Shown piece by piece: positions 52,041 through 60,000 of a stretch of 64,000 nucleotides of DNA. This stretch comes from Negativicutes bacterium (GTDB lineage: Bacteria > Bacillota_C > Negativicutes > Sporomusales_B > JARLHX01): the NCBI GenBank assembly GCA_031292015.1, contig JARLHY010000098.1, positions 20,070 through 84,069 of the forward strand, given 5' to 3'. How positions within the stretch are numbered: the first letter of the stretch is position 1; each line of letters opens with the position of its first letter. The notes below the pieces were generated by a model. That model saw nothing but the letters and a program-made list of their open reading frames with translations. It did no database searches and was not told where the DNA came from. Both the position numbers and the translations under genes were made by a program.

Positions 52041-53135
52041 ATGGCGAAACCGAACAGGGCTTACAACTTTAACGCCGGGCCGTCGGCACTGCCGCTGGCT
52101 GTGCTGGAGAAGGCCCAGGCAGAACTGCTGGAATTTGGCGGCACAGGGATGTCGCTGCTGGAAATGAGCCACCGCTCTAAAGAGTACGAGGCGGTCCACA
52201 ACCAGGCCATCAGCCTGCTGAAAGAACTGCTGGCGATACCGGACGACTATGAGGTGCTGTTTTTGCAGGGGGGCGCGAGTCTTCAGTTTGCGATGGTGCC
52301 GATGAATTTCTTGCCTGCCGGGAAAAAGGCGGGCTATGTTCTGACCGGTTCCTGGGCCGAGAAGGCTTATGCCGAGGCCAGGCTGCTGGGAGACGCTTTT
52401 GAGGCGGCCAGCAGCAAGGAAGGCAACTACCAGCGCATTCCGGACCTTACCGAGCTTCGCTATGGCCTGGACAGCGCCTATCTGCAGATCACCTCCAACA
52501 ATACCATTCACGGCACCCAGTGGAGCGCCTTTCCCGACAGCGGCGACGTTCCGCTGATCGCCGACATGTCCAGCGATATCCTTTCCCGGCCGGTGCCGGT
52601 GGAAAAGTTCAGCATGATCTATGCCGGGGCCCAGAAAAATCTCGCTCCGTCCGGGGTGACGGTGGCCATCATCCGGCGCAGCCTGCTGGAGAAGGCCAAC
52701 ACCAAGATACCGACCATGCTGCGCTACGGCACCCACGCCCAGAACAATTCCCTGTACAATACCCCGCCAACTTTCAGTATCTACATGATGGCGCTGGTGC
52801 TGGCCTGGGCCAAGGAGCAGGGCGGCGCCGCGGCCATTGAAAAGCGCAACAGGGTAAAGGCGGCTCTCATTTACGGCGCCATCGACGCCAGCGGCGGCTT
52901 TTACGCCGGGCATGCCCGACCGGACTGCCGGTCGCTGATGAACATCACGTTCCGTCTGGCTGGTGAGGCTCTGGAGAAAAAATTCCTGGCCGAAGCCAAA
53001 GCCGCGGGCTTCGTGGGCCTGGCGGGACACCGCTCGGTGGGCGGCTGCCGCGCATCGGCCTATAATGCGGTGCCGTATGAGGCCTGTCTGGCACTGAAGG
53101 AATTTATGGTCAGGTTTCAGCAGCAAAACGGCTGA
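52041..53135 (+). CDS. serC: Phosphoserine aminotransferase
   Basis: A 364-residue class V PLP aminotransferase that makes O-phosphoserine from 3-phosphohydroxypyruvate and glutamate in serine synthesis. The ATG at 52041 has GAGGAGGGG upstream, and the protein starts with the family-typical YNFNAGPSALP. GGTGMSLLEMSHRSKEY, the PLP lysine region YAGAQKNLAPSGVT (Lys near 197) and the C-terminal GHRSVGGCRASAYNA are all as in SerC. It is a single-gene unit with its own promoter and a strong terminator. serA is not in the window. Confidence 0.96.
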   Translation: MAKPNRAYNFNAGPSALPLAVLEKAQAELLEFGGTGMSLLEMSHRSKEYEAVHNQAISLLKELLAIPDDYEVLFLQGGASLQFAMVPMNFLPAGKKAGYVLTGSWAEKAYAEARLLGDAFEAASSKEGNYQRIPDLTELRYGLDSAYLQITSNNTIHGTQWSAFPDSGDVPLIADMSSDILSRPVPVEKFSMIYAGAQKNLAPSGVTVAIIRRSLLEKANTKIPTMLRYGTHAQNNSLYNTPPTFSIYMMALVLAWAKEQGGAAAIEKRNRVKAALIYGAIDASGGFYAGHARPDCRSLMNITFRLAGEALEKKFLAEAKAAGFVGLAGHRSVGGCRASAYNAVPYEACLALKEFMVRFQQQNG

Positions 53136-53148
53136 GGGTTTCAGCTAA

Positions 53149-53184
53149 AAAAAATCCCGCCGGATTTCGTCCGGCGGGATTTTT
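53149..53184. terminator. Bidirectional terminator after serC
   Basis: AAAAATCCCGCCGGA pairs with TCCGGCGGGATTTTT around TTTCG. Strong stem with A- and T-runs on both sides. Confidence 0.92.
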
Positions 53185-53199
53185 GGGAGGTACGGGCTA

Positions 53200-53952
53200 T
53201 TGCTGTATCTGCTTAAGTTTATTTACGGGGTACTGCTGTTTCCGCCGGGGATTTTTATCATCGCCCTGCTGCTGGCGGCCTGGTGGGGCTGGCGACGCAG
53301 CGGGAGGACCGCGAAGGCGGTTTTGGTCATTACTGTTGTCTTTTATTTCTGCACCACCGGTTTGTTGGCCGGAGCGGTGCTGCGTTCCCTGGAAGGCAGC
53401 TATGCCCCGCCGGGTGAGCCGCGGGGCGATGTGATCGTGATGCTGGGCGGCGGCGCAACGCTGGACACCCCCGATGTCGGCGGGCCGGGCCACTTATCCG
53501 GATACGCCGCCAACCGTCTGCTCACCACGGTTCAGCTCCAGCGTAAGCTTGGGGTGCCGATCATCGTTTCCGGCGGAAGGGTTTTCGAAGACACCGGCCT
53601 GGAAGCCGAGATAGCATCGAGGATTCTGATCGGACTCGGTGTGCCGGCCGACAAAATCATCACCGAGACCGCCAGCCTGAATACCACCCAGAATGCCCGG
53701 TACAGCGCGGCCCTGCTGGAACAGCGCGGCTTGAAACAGCCGATCCTTGTGACCTCGGCGTTTCATATGCGGCGGGCGGTGCTTCAGTTCGAGAAAGCGG
53801 GGGTGGCGGTGGTTCCTTACCCCGCCGATTACCTGGTCAACAGAAGCGGCGCATTTCGGTTTTCCGACCTCTGGCCGTCGGCCGGGGCACTGCAGGGGCT
53901 GGTGCTGGGGTTGAAGGAGTATTTGGGTCTGGCGGTAATCCACTGGTACTAG
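53200..53952 (+). CDS. YdcF/ElyC-family (DUF218) membrane protein
   Basis: A 250-residue protein with two N-terminal membrane segments (residues ~1-25 and ~40-60) and a DUF218 domain: GDVIVMLGGGATLDTP, LGVPIIVSGGRVFEDTGLEAE, TETASLNTTQNARYSA and ILVTSAFHMRRAVLQFEKAG. Family members such as YdcF and ElyC are linked to envelope polymer or lipid-carrier metabolism, but the reaction is not established. The start is TTG at 53200 with GGGAGG about nine bases upstream. The gene lies right after the serC terminator, so its own promoter or readthrough is needed. Confidence 0.85.
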   Translation: MLYLLKFIYGVLLFPPGIFIIALLLAAWWGWRRSGRTAKAVLVITVVFYFCTTGLLAGAVLRSLEGSYAPPGEPRGDVIVMLGGGATLDTPDVGGPGHLSGYAANRLLTTVQLQRKLGVPIIVSGGRVFEDTGLEAEIASRILIGLGVPADKIITETASLNTTQNARYSAALLEQRGLKQPILVTSAFHMRRAVLQFEKAGVAVVPYPADYLVNRSGAFRFSDLWPSAGALQGLVLGLKEYLGLAVIHWY

Positions 53953-53957
53953 GTTGC

Positions 53958-54133
53958 GGTTGTTGAAAACGACCAATCTGCGTTGCACCCGCAAGGGGTA
54001 GGCCGTATCTCTAAACGCTGAAGCGTAAGAGCTACGCACTTGCCATAGCGGGAGGGCTCTTGCCGTACTATTTCGTACTGTCTGCGAGCCCTCCCGCTAT
54101 GGCTGTCTAGCATCTTGGCCCTTTTGAACAACC
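53958..54133. repeat. 176-bp palindromic intergenic element
   Basis: The ends are imperfect inverted repeats (GGTTGTTGAAAACGACC at 53958-53974; the complement of GGTTGTTCAAAAGGGCC at 54117-54133). Inside is an 18-bp perfect inverted repeat (54042-54059 and 54086-54103). It fills most of the gap between the ydcF-like gene and the convergent MocR gene. It looks like a MITE or REP-like element. No open frame is present. Confidence 0.6.
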
Positions 54134-54208
54134 TGCGCCAGAATCGTAGTATCGAGAATAAATGACAAAAGCCTGCGGGGTGACCGCAGGCTTTCGTTGG
54201 GTTTGGGG

Positions 54209-55723
54209 CTAGATGATGGGTTTGGAAGGCAGGGGTGACGGCTGGTGGTGGCGGAGGTTTTTCTCCAGAAGTTCCAGGGCTTTGGCCAGGCGTTTGATTC
54301 CTTCCAGCAGGACTTCTTCCCGGTTGGTGGCAAAGCACAGGCGAAATTCCTTTTCGCCCTCGCCGCTTGGGTAGAAGGCTTCGCCGGGCACGAAGGAGAC
54401 GCCGAGCCGGGTGGCTTCGTGAAGCAGCTGGCGGGCGGTGGCGAAGGGGTGGGTGAGCCTGCACCAGAAGTAGAACCCGCCGGCGGGGATGGAGAAGGAG
54501 AGCCGGTCGCCGCAGTAGCGCTTGAGAGCGCTGGCGGTGGCGTCGCGACGGGCCTGGTATTCCTTGCGGATAGTCGCCAGGTGACCGGGGAGCAGGCCGC
54601 TGGCCAGGTATTCGCGCAGCTGCCACTGCGACAGGTTGGTGCTGTGCAGGTCGACATACTGTTTTTCCAGGGCCAGCCGGGTTATCACCGCCTCCGGGGC
54701 GGTTACCCAGCCGATCCGCAGGCCGGGGAAGAGTATTTTGGAAACGGTGCCGAGATAGATCACCTCGCCGTAATGATCCAGGGTTTTTAAGGACGGCGGC
54801 GGTGCCTGACCATAGTAGAGCTCGCCGTAGGTATCGTCTTCGATGATAATGAGCCGGTGGCGGGCGGCGAGGGAGAGCAGGGCCTGGCGCTCGCTCAAGG
54901 AGACCATTCTGCCGCTGGGGTTCTGGAAGGTCGGCAGAAGATAGAGCAGCTTGGGGCGGTAGCGGATGAGGTAGTCTTCCAGCAGGTCAAGCTGCAGCGG
55001 ACCGGGGGCCGGCAGGGTGAGGAATCGGGCGCCGGCCGCCCGGAAGACCGGCAGGGCTCCGAGATAAGTGGGAGCCTCGATGATGACATAGTCACCGGGA
55101 TTGATAAAAATCTTGGCCAGAAGGTAGAGCCCCTGCTGGGAGCCGGATACCACGGCGATATTGCCTGGCGATGCCGGGGCGCCCTTTTGGCTGTGGGCCG
55201 AGGCCAGCCAGCTGCGCAGCGGCAGATAACCTTCGGTGGGGATGTGGCCCATGTCGGCGTTGACAAGGTCTTTCCGGCGGCGGTTCTGCAGGTCGCTGAA
55301 CGCCGCCAGGGGATACAGGGCCGGGTCGGGCAGGCCGGTATCCATCGATATGGTCTTGCCGGCGATGTCCACCGAGACAAGGTCCCGCAGGATACTGGAC
55401 AGAGGGCTTGGCGGATGGGGCACCAGCAGCTGGTTCCAGGGGATGGGCTGCAGGACGGTCTCGCTGCCGCTGTCGGTGACATAGGTGCCGCTGCCGATCT
55501 TTGTTCTGACCAGGCCCCATTCTTCCAGTTTGCGGTAGGCGTTGATGGCTGTGGTGCGGCTGACGCTGCACTGCAGGGCCAGCTGACGTTCCGGCGGCAG
55601 CTTTGTGCCGGCCGTCAGCTGCTGGCTACGGATCAGGGCGGCGATATGCTCGGCGAGCTGCAGGTAGAGCGGGGTCGCCGAGCCGGGGTCCGTGGTAATG
55701 GTGCTAAAAATGGATGTATCCAT
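54209..55723 (-). CDS. MocR-type regulator (GntR helix-turn-helix fused to aminotransferase-like domain)
   Basis: A 504-residue protein. The ATG at 55723 is taken, with AAAGGG about 11 bases upstream; a TTG at 55750 lies inside the possible operator. The first 75 residues form a GntR winged helix (PLYLQLAEHIAALIRSQQ, CSVSRTTAINAYRKLEEWGL, GSGTYV), and the rest a fold-type I aminotransferase domain with EDDTYGEL and the PLP-lysine region YLGTVSKILFPGLRIGW. Such proteins sense PLP or amino compounds. It is divergent from azlCD, sharing a 114-base intergenic region with an 11-bp inverted repeat, so it probably controls amino acid export and itself. Confidence 0.93.
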   Translation of the reverse strand: MDTSIFSTITTDPGSATPLYLQLAEHIAALIRSQQLTAGTKLPPERQLALQCSVSRTTAINAYRKLEEWGLVRTKIGSGTYVTDSGSETVLQPIPWNQLLVPHPPSPLSSILRDLVSVDIAGKTISMDTGLPDPALYPLAAFSDLQNRRRKDLVNADMGHIPTEGYLPLRSWLASAHSQKGAPASPGNIAVVSGSQQGLYLLAKIFINPGDYVIIEAPTYLGALPVFRAAGARFLTLPAPGPLQLDLLEDYLIRYRPKLLYLLPTFQNPSGRMVSLSERQALLSLAARHRLIIIEDDTYGELYYGQAPPPSLKTLDHYGEVIYLGTVSKILFPGLRIGWVTAPEAVITRLALEKQYVDLHSTNLSQWQLREYLASGLLPGHLATIRKEYQARRDATASALKRYCGDRLSFSIPAGGFYFWCRLTHPFATARQLLHEATRLGVSFVPGEAFYPSGEGEKEFRLCFATNREEVLLEGIKRLAKALELLEKNLRHHQPSPLPSKPII

Positions 55724-55741
55724 TTTGTTTAAATCCCTTTC

Positions 55742-55780
55742 AATATCCAATTATTGCGCTAATATTAGAAATTGGATATT
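55742..55780. promoter_or_regulatory. 11-bp perfect inverted repeat between mocR-type gene and azlC (operator candidate)
   Basis: AATATCCAATT at 55742-55752 and AATTGGATATT at 55770-55780, 17 bases apart. The spacing puts equal faces of the helix 28 bases apart. It lies in the shared divergent promoter region. Confidence 0.6.
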
Positions 55781-55837
55781 TACTCTGTTTTTCCTGCCAG
55801 GTATGATAAAGAATAAATAAGTGCAGGAGGCGGAGCC

Positions 55838-56560
55838 ATGCGTGCCATAAAACAGATTTTTGGCCCAGGGGTCAGCCCCGAGTACTGGCGGGGGGTGTAC
55901 GACAGCCTGCCGGTGCTGCTGGGGGTCATCCCGTTCGGCATCACATACGGAGTTGTCGGCCTGGCGGTGGGGCTGACGCCGGGCGAAACGCTGCTGATGT
56001 CGCTGGTGGTATTCGCCGGCGCGGCGCAGTTTATCTGCACAAGTATGATCGGTCTCGGGCTGGTTGACTTTTCCCTGATCGTGTTTACCACCCTGCTCAT
56101 CAATCTGCGTCACCTGCTGATGGGAGCCTCCCTGACCCCTTATGTAGGCGGTTTGCCGCTGCGGCGACAGGCCTTGCTGGCCTTCGGCATGGCTGATGAA
56201 ACCTATGCCATCACCATGGACCGTATTCAAAAAAGCGGCTATAACGAAAGTTATCAGTTGGGGAGCAATTCGGCGGGCTACACCATCTGGGTCCTGTCGA
56301 CGCTGGCCGGGGTTTTTCTCGGCCGCTACATCCCCGACCCGCTGGCCTGGGGGCTGGATTTCGCCATGCCGGCCACCTTCCTGGCGATGCTCATCCCCCG
56401 GCTGTCCAACCGGACCAGCGTCATCGTCTGCCTGGTGGCGGCGGTGGTTGCGGTGGCAAGCGCCCTGTATCTGCCGGGGAAATGGTACATCATCGTGGCC
56501 TGTATCGGCGGCAGCCTGATCGGCGGGCTGCTGGAAGGGGGCGGGGAAAATGCGGTTTGA
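55838..56560 (+). CDS. azlC: Branched-chain amino acid exporter large subunit
   Basis: A 240-residue membrane protein of the AzlC family with about five to six segments. YDSLPVLLGVIPFGITYGVVG near the start, VVFAGAAQFICTSMIGLG and TLLINLRHLLMGASLTPY are family signatures. It works with AzlD to export leucine analogues and other branched-chain or related amino acids. AGGAGG lies 10 bases before the ATG. It overlaps azlD by 11 bases and is transcribed away from the MocR regulator. Confidence 0.93.
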   Translation: MRAIKQIFGPGVSPEYWRGVYDSLPVLLGVIPFGITYGVVGLAVGLTPGETLLMSLVVFAGAAQFICTSMIGLGLVDFSLIVFTTLLINLRHLLMGASLTPYVGGLPLRRQALLAFGMADETYAITMDRIQKSGYNESYQLGSNSAGYTIWVLSTLAGVFLGRYIPDPLAWGLDFAMPATFLAMLIPRLSNRTSVIVCLVAAVVAVASALYLPGKWYIIVACIGGSLIGGLLEGGGENAV

Positions 56561-56879
56561 GATGGTGGCCATCATCGCCGGGATGGCGGCGGCGACATTT
56601 CTGACCCGGTTCGGCGCCCAGGCACTGTTCCGGCGGATCGGCCTGCCGCCGTGGTTTGACCGCTGGCTGAAGCATGTCCCCACCGGGATACTGACGGCGC
56701 TGATCGTGCCGCCGCTGCTGCTGCCGCGGGGCCATCTCGACCTGACGACAGGCAATGATTACCTGCTGGCCGGACTGCTGGCGGCGCTGGTCGCCTACCG
56801 CTTCCGCAACACAGCGCTGACGATGGTGCTGGGGCTGACGACGGTGATACTCCTGCGCTGGATAGGTTCCGGCTATTGA
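56550..56879 (+). CDS. azlD: Branched-chain amino acid exporter small subunit
   Basis: A 109-residue membrane protein of the AzlD family with three to four segments. MAAATFLTRFGAQALFRRIGLP, followed by a WLKHVPTGILTALIVP segment, matches the usual RxLP...L.YvP.avl.a pattern. The start (ATG at 56550) overlaps azlC, with GGGGGCGGGG upstream. It forms the exporter with AzlC. Confidence 0.92.
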   Translation: MRFEMVAIIAGMAAATFLTRFGAQALFRRIGLPPWFDRWLKHVPTGILTALIVPPLLLPRGHLDLTTGNDYLLAGLLAALVAYRFRNTALTMVLGLTTVILLRWIGSGY

Positions 56880-56939
56880 AAAAGCTATAAGTTGAACCGG
56901 AGGGTTCGTTCCTGTTTCGCTGCTTGCGGCGGAGGCGCA

Positions 56940-57109
56940 CGGGAGGGGAATTCCTCCGCTACGGATAATATCCTACGCCATTACCGGCAGCAGAGCTGCC
57001 GACGGCTGGGGATATTAGTGAAACTGGCCTCGGGAGATTTCCCGAGGCTTAGTTGAACTTATCCATGCATGTGGGCGAATCCCGCTACGGAAAACCCCTC
57101 CCGCGCGGC
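56940..57109. other. Gene-free region with nested inverted repeats
   Basis: No gene is seen in 56880-57269. The stretch holds TAATATCC/GGATATTA (56966-56973, 57010-57017) enclosing CGGCAG/CTGCCG (56985-56990, 56996-57001), GGGAGGGG/CCCCTCCC arms at about 56941 and 57095, and a 9-bp hairpin at 57027-57048 that may stop azlCD transcription. CCGCTACGG occurs twice. At 57089-57109 is the second copy of the 21-mer seen at 51852. Confidence 0.5.
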
Positions 57110-57204
57110 TTCTGCCAGTTCTGTGCCCTATGATACGAACCGAAGTTTGGTTTCTTTTCATGCCGCTCCTGGAAAGTGAGAATTAGACTTTGTTTTGTAT
57201 AGAA

Positions 57205-57236
57205 ACAAAGAAAAGGCTCCAGTTTTGACTGGGGCC
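57205..57236 (-). terminator. Terminator of the 54-residue small gene
   Basis: On the minus strand GGCCCCAG pairs with CTGGAGCC (57215-57236), followed by TTTTCTTTG. Confidence 0.75.
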
Positions 57237-57269
57237 TTCTGCCGTATTACAATAAGATGAAGCCGGTTG

Positions 57270-57434
57270 TTAGTGGTTTGCCAGGATGTAGTTTTTGATC
57301 TCGGCAAGAGTCTTTTTCCGCTCGGTGATTTTCACGAGATTGAACAGGGTCTTCCTGCGGCGAGAACGGCTCATTGTTTCTTCACAGGAGGCAAGATCTT
57401 TGTCTATGCGGTTAAGTACATCATATACGGTCAA
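57270..57434 (-). CDS. Small basic protein, 54 residues, TTG start
   Basis: A minus-strand gene starting with TTG at 57434 and stopping at 57270. GAGAGGGGAG lies six bases upstream, the best ribosome site in this stretch, and a terminator follows 34 bases after the stop. The protein starts MTVYDVLNRIDKDLASC, has an Arg-rich centre (SRSRRRKT) and ends KNYILANH. It is probably helical. I do not recognise the family. The opposite strand has longer open frames here, but without ribosome sites. Confidence 0.55.
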   Translation of the reverse strand: MTVYDVLNRIDKDLASCEETMSRSRRRKTLFNLVKITERKKTLAEIKNYILANH

Positions 57435-57590
57435 GGCGTTCTCCCCTCTCTATGGTATCTACAGTCTACCAGACTTGCCGGGGTTTGTCTTGTAGTAATA
57501 GTTGGCATCAGGGGCAGGCGGGCGGCGGGCGGTCCGGGGGGATAGGCCTGCCGGGAGAGGGCGGCGCTTTTGCGGGAAACGGAGAAAAAA

Positions 57591-58955
57591 ATGGTTACAC
57601 TGGAAGAGGTCCTGGCAGCGAAGGAAGCCCGCAAGGCCAGGCAGGACAGCCTGCGGAGGCGGCAGGAAACTCCGATAGTCAGCGTGACGGTCAATATGGC
57701 CGGGGCGGTCAAGGACACGTCGCTGACAAGGCAGCTGCGGGACTACGCCGTGGAAGAGATCGGGCAGCGGTTGGCGGTCCTCGCGCTGGAGAGCGTGAAC
57801 GTTGCCACCGGGCCGGAGGCTGTGGCGGCGGTGGCCGGTGACGCCCGGACGGTGAAGGCGACCTGCATGAGAATTGAAGAGGAGCAGCCTTTTGGCCGGC
57901 TGCTGGATCTTGACGTATTCGACGCCGCCGGCCAGTTGGTCTCGCGGCAGGAGGAAGGGCGGCTGAGGTCTTGCCTGGTGTGCCGGGAACCGGCGGTGGT
58001 GTGCATGCGTGAGCGGCGCCACAGCCAGGCGGAAATCGGCCAGGCCACCCGGCGGCTGATGGACCGGTTCAGCGCCCACCGCAGCCGCAGGCTCACGAGC
58101 GTGGCAGAGGGAATCGGCGCCCTGGCACTGGAGGCGACGCTGTTTGAAGTGACCTGCACCCCGGCGCCGGGCCTGGTGGACCGGGTCAACGCCGGTGCCC
58201 ACCGGGACATGGATTTTTATAGCTTCATGGCCAGTTCGGCGGCGCTGGCGGCGACGATGGCCCGTTGCGCTCAGGCCGGGCTGAACCACGAGACGGGCCT
58301 TGAGGCCTTGTTGCCGGTGCTGCGTTGGATCGGCCGGGACGGTGAGCAGGCGATGCTGGCAGCCACCGCCGGGGTCAACACCCAGAAGGGAGCGATTTTT
58401 TCCCTGGGGGTGGCGGCAGGCGCGGCAGGCTGGCTGAAACAAAGCGGCCAGACCCTTACCCCGGACAGGGTACTGGAGGCCATGGCCGGCGTCGTGGCCG
58501 GCATTGTGGCCCGGGATTTCGACGCGACCGGGGAACCCGGGCGGCCGCTGACCGCCGGCGAACGGCTGTATCGCCAGTACGGTATCAGCGGGATCCGGGG
58601 CGAGATGGAAAAGGGGCTGCCCTGCGTCCGGCAGCGGTCCCTTCCGGCGCTGCGCCAGGCGCTGGCGGCGGGTCTGCCGGTCAACGACGCCCTGGTGCAG
58701 ACGCTGCTGGTGCTGATGACCTGTGTCGAGGATACCACAGTGATGCATCGCCACGACCCGGACAAGATGCGGGTGTGGGTGAGGGGGCGGGCCGAGGTCG
58801 CCCTGGCCGCCGGCGGGATGCACAGTGCGCCCGGGCGGGCGATGGTCACCGCGCTGGACGCGGAGTTCATCGCCCACAACGTCAGCCCCGGCGGAGCCGC
58901 GGATCTTCTGGCTGTGACCTGGTTCCTCCATCGCCTGGAAACAGCCGCCCAATAA
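57591..58955 (+). CDS. Fused CitX-CitG: apo-citrate lyase phosphoribosyl-dephospho-CoA transferase / triphosphoribosyl-dephospho-CoA synthase
   Basis: A 454-residue fusion. Residues ~1-165 are CitX-like (RLLDLDVFDAAGQLVSRQ, RSCLVCREPAVVCMRERRHS), which attaches the prosthetic group to the acyl carrier subunit. Residues ~170-450 are CitG-like (EATLFEVTCTPAPGLVDRVN, GAHRDMDFYSFM, then a segment beginning GVNTQKGAIFSLG), which makes that group from ATP and dephospho-CoA. ATG 57591 has GGAG seven bases upstream; a TTG at 57570 is the alternative. No citrate lyase, malonate decarboxylase or citrate carrier genes are in the window, so its target protein must be encoded elsewhere. Confidence 0.9.
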   Translation: MVTLEEVLAAKEARKARQDSLRRRQETPIVSVTVNMAGAVKDTSLTRQLRDYAVEEIGQRLAVLALESVNVATGPEAVAAVAGDARTVKATCMRIEEEQPFGRLLDLDVFDAAGQLVSRQEEGRLRSCLVCREPAVVCMRERRHSQAEIGQATRRLMDRFSAHRSRRLTSVAEGIGALALEATLFEVTCTPAPGLVDRVNAGAHRDMDFYSFMASSAALAATMARCAQAGLNHETGLEALLPVLRWIGRDGEQAMLAATAGVNTQKGAIFSLGVAAGAAGWLKQSGQTLTPDRVLEAMAGVVAGIVARDFDATGEPGRPLTAGERLYRQYGISGIRGEMEKGLPCVRQRSLPALRQALAAGLPVNDALVQTLLVLMTCVEDTTVMHRHDPDKMRVWVRGRAEVALAAGGMHSAPGRAMVTALDAEFIAHNVSPGGAADLLAVTWFLHRLETAAQ

Positions 58956-58985
58956 GCCTTCCCATAGTTTACCGCATCCATGGTG

Positions 58986-59014
58986 TTGACTTTTTGCCCG
59001 CTAACGGCTAAAAT
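58986..59014 (+). promoter_or_regulatory. Sigma-A promoter of tRNA-Thr
   Basis: TTGACT (58986-58991) and TAAAAT (59009-59014), 17-base spacer, 15 bases before the tRNA. Confidence 0.8.
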
Positions 59015-59029
59015 AAGGATGGTTTAATT

Positions 59030-59105
59030 GCCGATATAGCTCAGTTGGTAGAGCAGCGCATTCGTAATGCGCAGGTCTGGAGTTCGAGTCTCCATATCGG
59101 CTCCA
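59030..59105 (+). tRNA. tRNA-Thr (anticodon CGT), CCA encoded
   Basis: A complete cloverleaf: acceptor GCCGATA/TATCGGC, D-arm GCTC-AGTTGGTAG-AGC, anticodon stem GCGCA/TGCGC with loop TTCGTAA (anticodon CGT), T-arm TGGAG-TTCGAGT-CTCCA, then TCCA. A good promoter precedes it and a terminator follows. It marks the edge between ordinary genes and the accessory region to the right. Confidence 0.95.
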
Positions 59106-59116
59106 TAGTAAAGATA

Positions 59117-59148
59117 AACCCCGAGGGTGAACGCCCCCGGGGTTTTTT
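59117..59148 (+). terminator. Terminator of tRNA-Thr
   Basis: AACCCCGAGGG pairs with the CCCCCGGGGTT arm, followed by TTTTTT at 59143-59148. Confidence 0.9.
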
Positions 59149-59169
59149 GCGTTTGTGTGCGAGGTAAAA

Positions 59170-59213
59170 TGGGACGGGAGAACAGTCCTCTTGTTTTTGA
59201 ACAGCAGGTCCCA
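59170..59213. repeat. Dispersed GGGAGAACxGTxCTCT motif inside a TGGGAC/GTCCCA hairpin
   Basis: TGGGAC at 59170-59175 and GTCCCA at 59208-59213 enclose GGGAGAACAGTCCTCT. A close form, GGGAGAACCGTTCCTCT, recurs near 60538 and 61430. This resembles short mobile palindromes common in anaerobic Firmicutes. Confidence 0.4.
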
Positions 59214-59242
59214 TTGAAAGGCTTCTTTTAGTTTTACCTGCG

Positions 59243-59758
59243 TTATTTAGTCATGCTGTGTAGCGCAACGGGTAGATAGTCCTTTCCAACTTCCCACAGA
59301 ATTGTGGCGATATTCTTCTTGTTTGCCAGGACCGATTTCCAGATACCTACGGCCAAGTCAGCTCTGGGAGTTGCTTTTATAAGGTCTCCAAGGTTGGTTA
59401 AGAGGAGCTGTTTATCTTCTTCGCTCAAATCCGAGACATTGACAATATATTCTCGCAGCATCTGTTCCTTTTTCTTAGTCCAGGGAAATGCAATGCCGCA
59501 TTGTATACAGAACTTTGGGAAGGCAAAATTATTAGGATCTACATGAATCTCTGTACCTTTATTACGTACACTTATCCATGTTTGTCGCATGAGTAACCTC
59601 GCTCCTTGTATTGGCGAAGAGCAACTTGGGCAGTTTGTTATTGTAGAGGCCCCACAGTGAAGGCAATAATCTTGATTTCTTTCGGGTTGATATTCCGCGA
59701 CAAGGTTGACTATATGCCCGTTCTCACAAATCTGGGCAGAGTCATACTTATAGAACAC
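59243..59758 (-). CDS. DUF2321-like zinc-ribbon protein
   Basis: A 171-residue soluble protein. The GTG at 59758 is chosen because GGAGG lies eight bases upstream; the same frame is open to 60034 but runs into repeat sequence without a ribosome site. Two zinc-ribbon halves are visible (CENGH, CLHCGAST, CPSCSSPI and later CIQCGIAFPW), followed by a helical region LSEEDKQLLLTNLGDLI. The order resembles DUF2321 proteins, whose role is unknown. Composition is more AT-rich than the genes to the left, suggesting it was acquired. Confidence 0.72.
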   Translation of the reverse strand: MFYKYDSAQICENGHIVNLVAEYQPERNQDYCLHCGASTITNCPSCSSPIQGARLLMRQTWISVRNKGTEIHVDPNNFAFPKFCIQCGIAFPWTKKKEQMLREYIVNVSDLSEEDKQLLLTNLGDLIKATPRADLAVGIWKSVLANKKNIATILWEVGKDYLPVALHSMTK

Positions 59759-59935
59759 AGAACGCACCTCCATGCTAAGCCTTTTTGAAAGATTTCTCCA
59801 GTTGGAAAGCCAATCCTTTCCGAGAATACAAATTAACCCAAAAAGAATTAACGGGGCCTTAATATGTGGTTGCATACCATGCATGAATAAGTTTGCCAAG
59901 AGTTCGACAATGTCTGAGTGAATGCTTTTTCTCCG

Positions 59936-60000
59936 GCCGCAAAAGTGCCGGACGGCGGAGTTCCAGATCAAGGCGCTGTAAGGCTTGTGGCTTCGACCCG
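59936..60000 (+). repeat. Dispersed repeat module 1, copy 1 (65 bp)
   Basis: Contains a CCGGC/GCCGG hairpin at its start. It recurs with about seven differences and no length change at 63746-63810. Bases 60001-60198 between this and module 2 are GC-rich, contain no supported gene, and are absent from the second locus, where only about 17 bases separate the two modules. Confidence 0.75.

Noticed and set aside
51594..53126. 510-residue minus-strand open frame
   Set aside because: Spans a transketolase end, a terminator, a promoter and serC on the other strand; no family features.
57459..58952. 497-residue minus-strand open frame
   Set aside because: Antisense to the citX-citG fusion; His/Arg/Gly/Gln-rich shadow sequence without a ribosome site.
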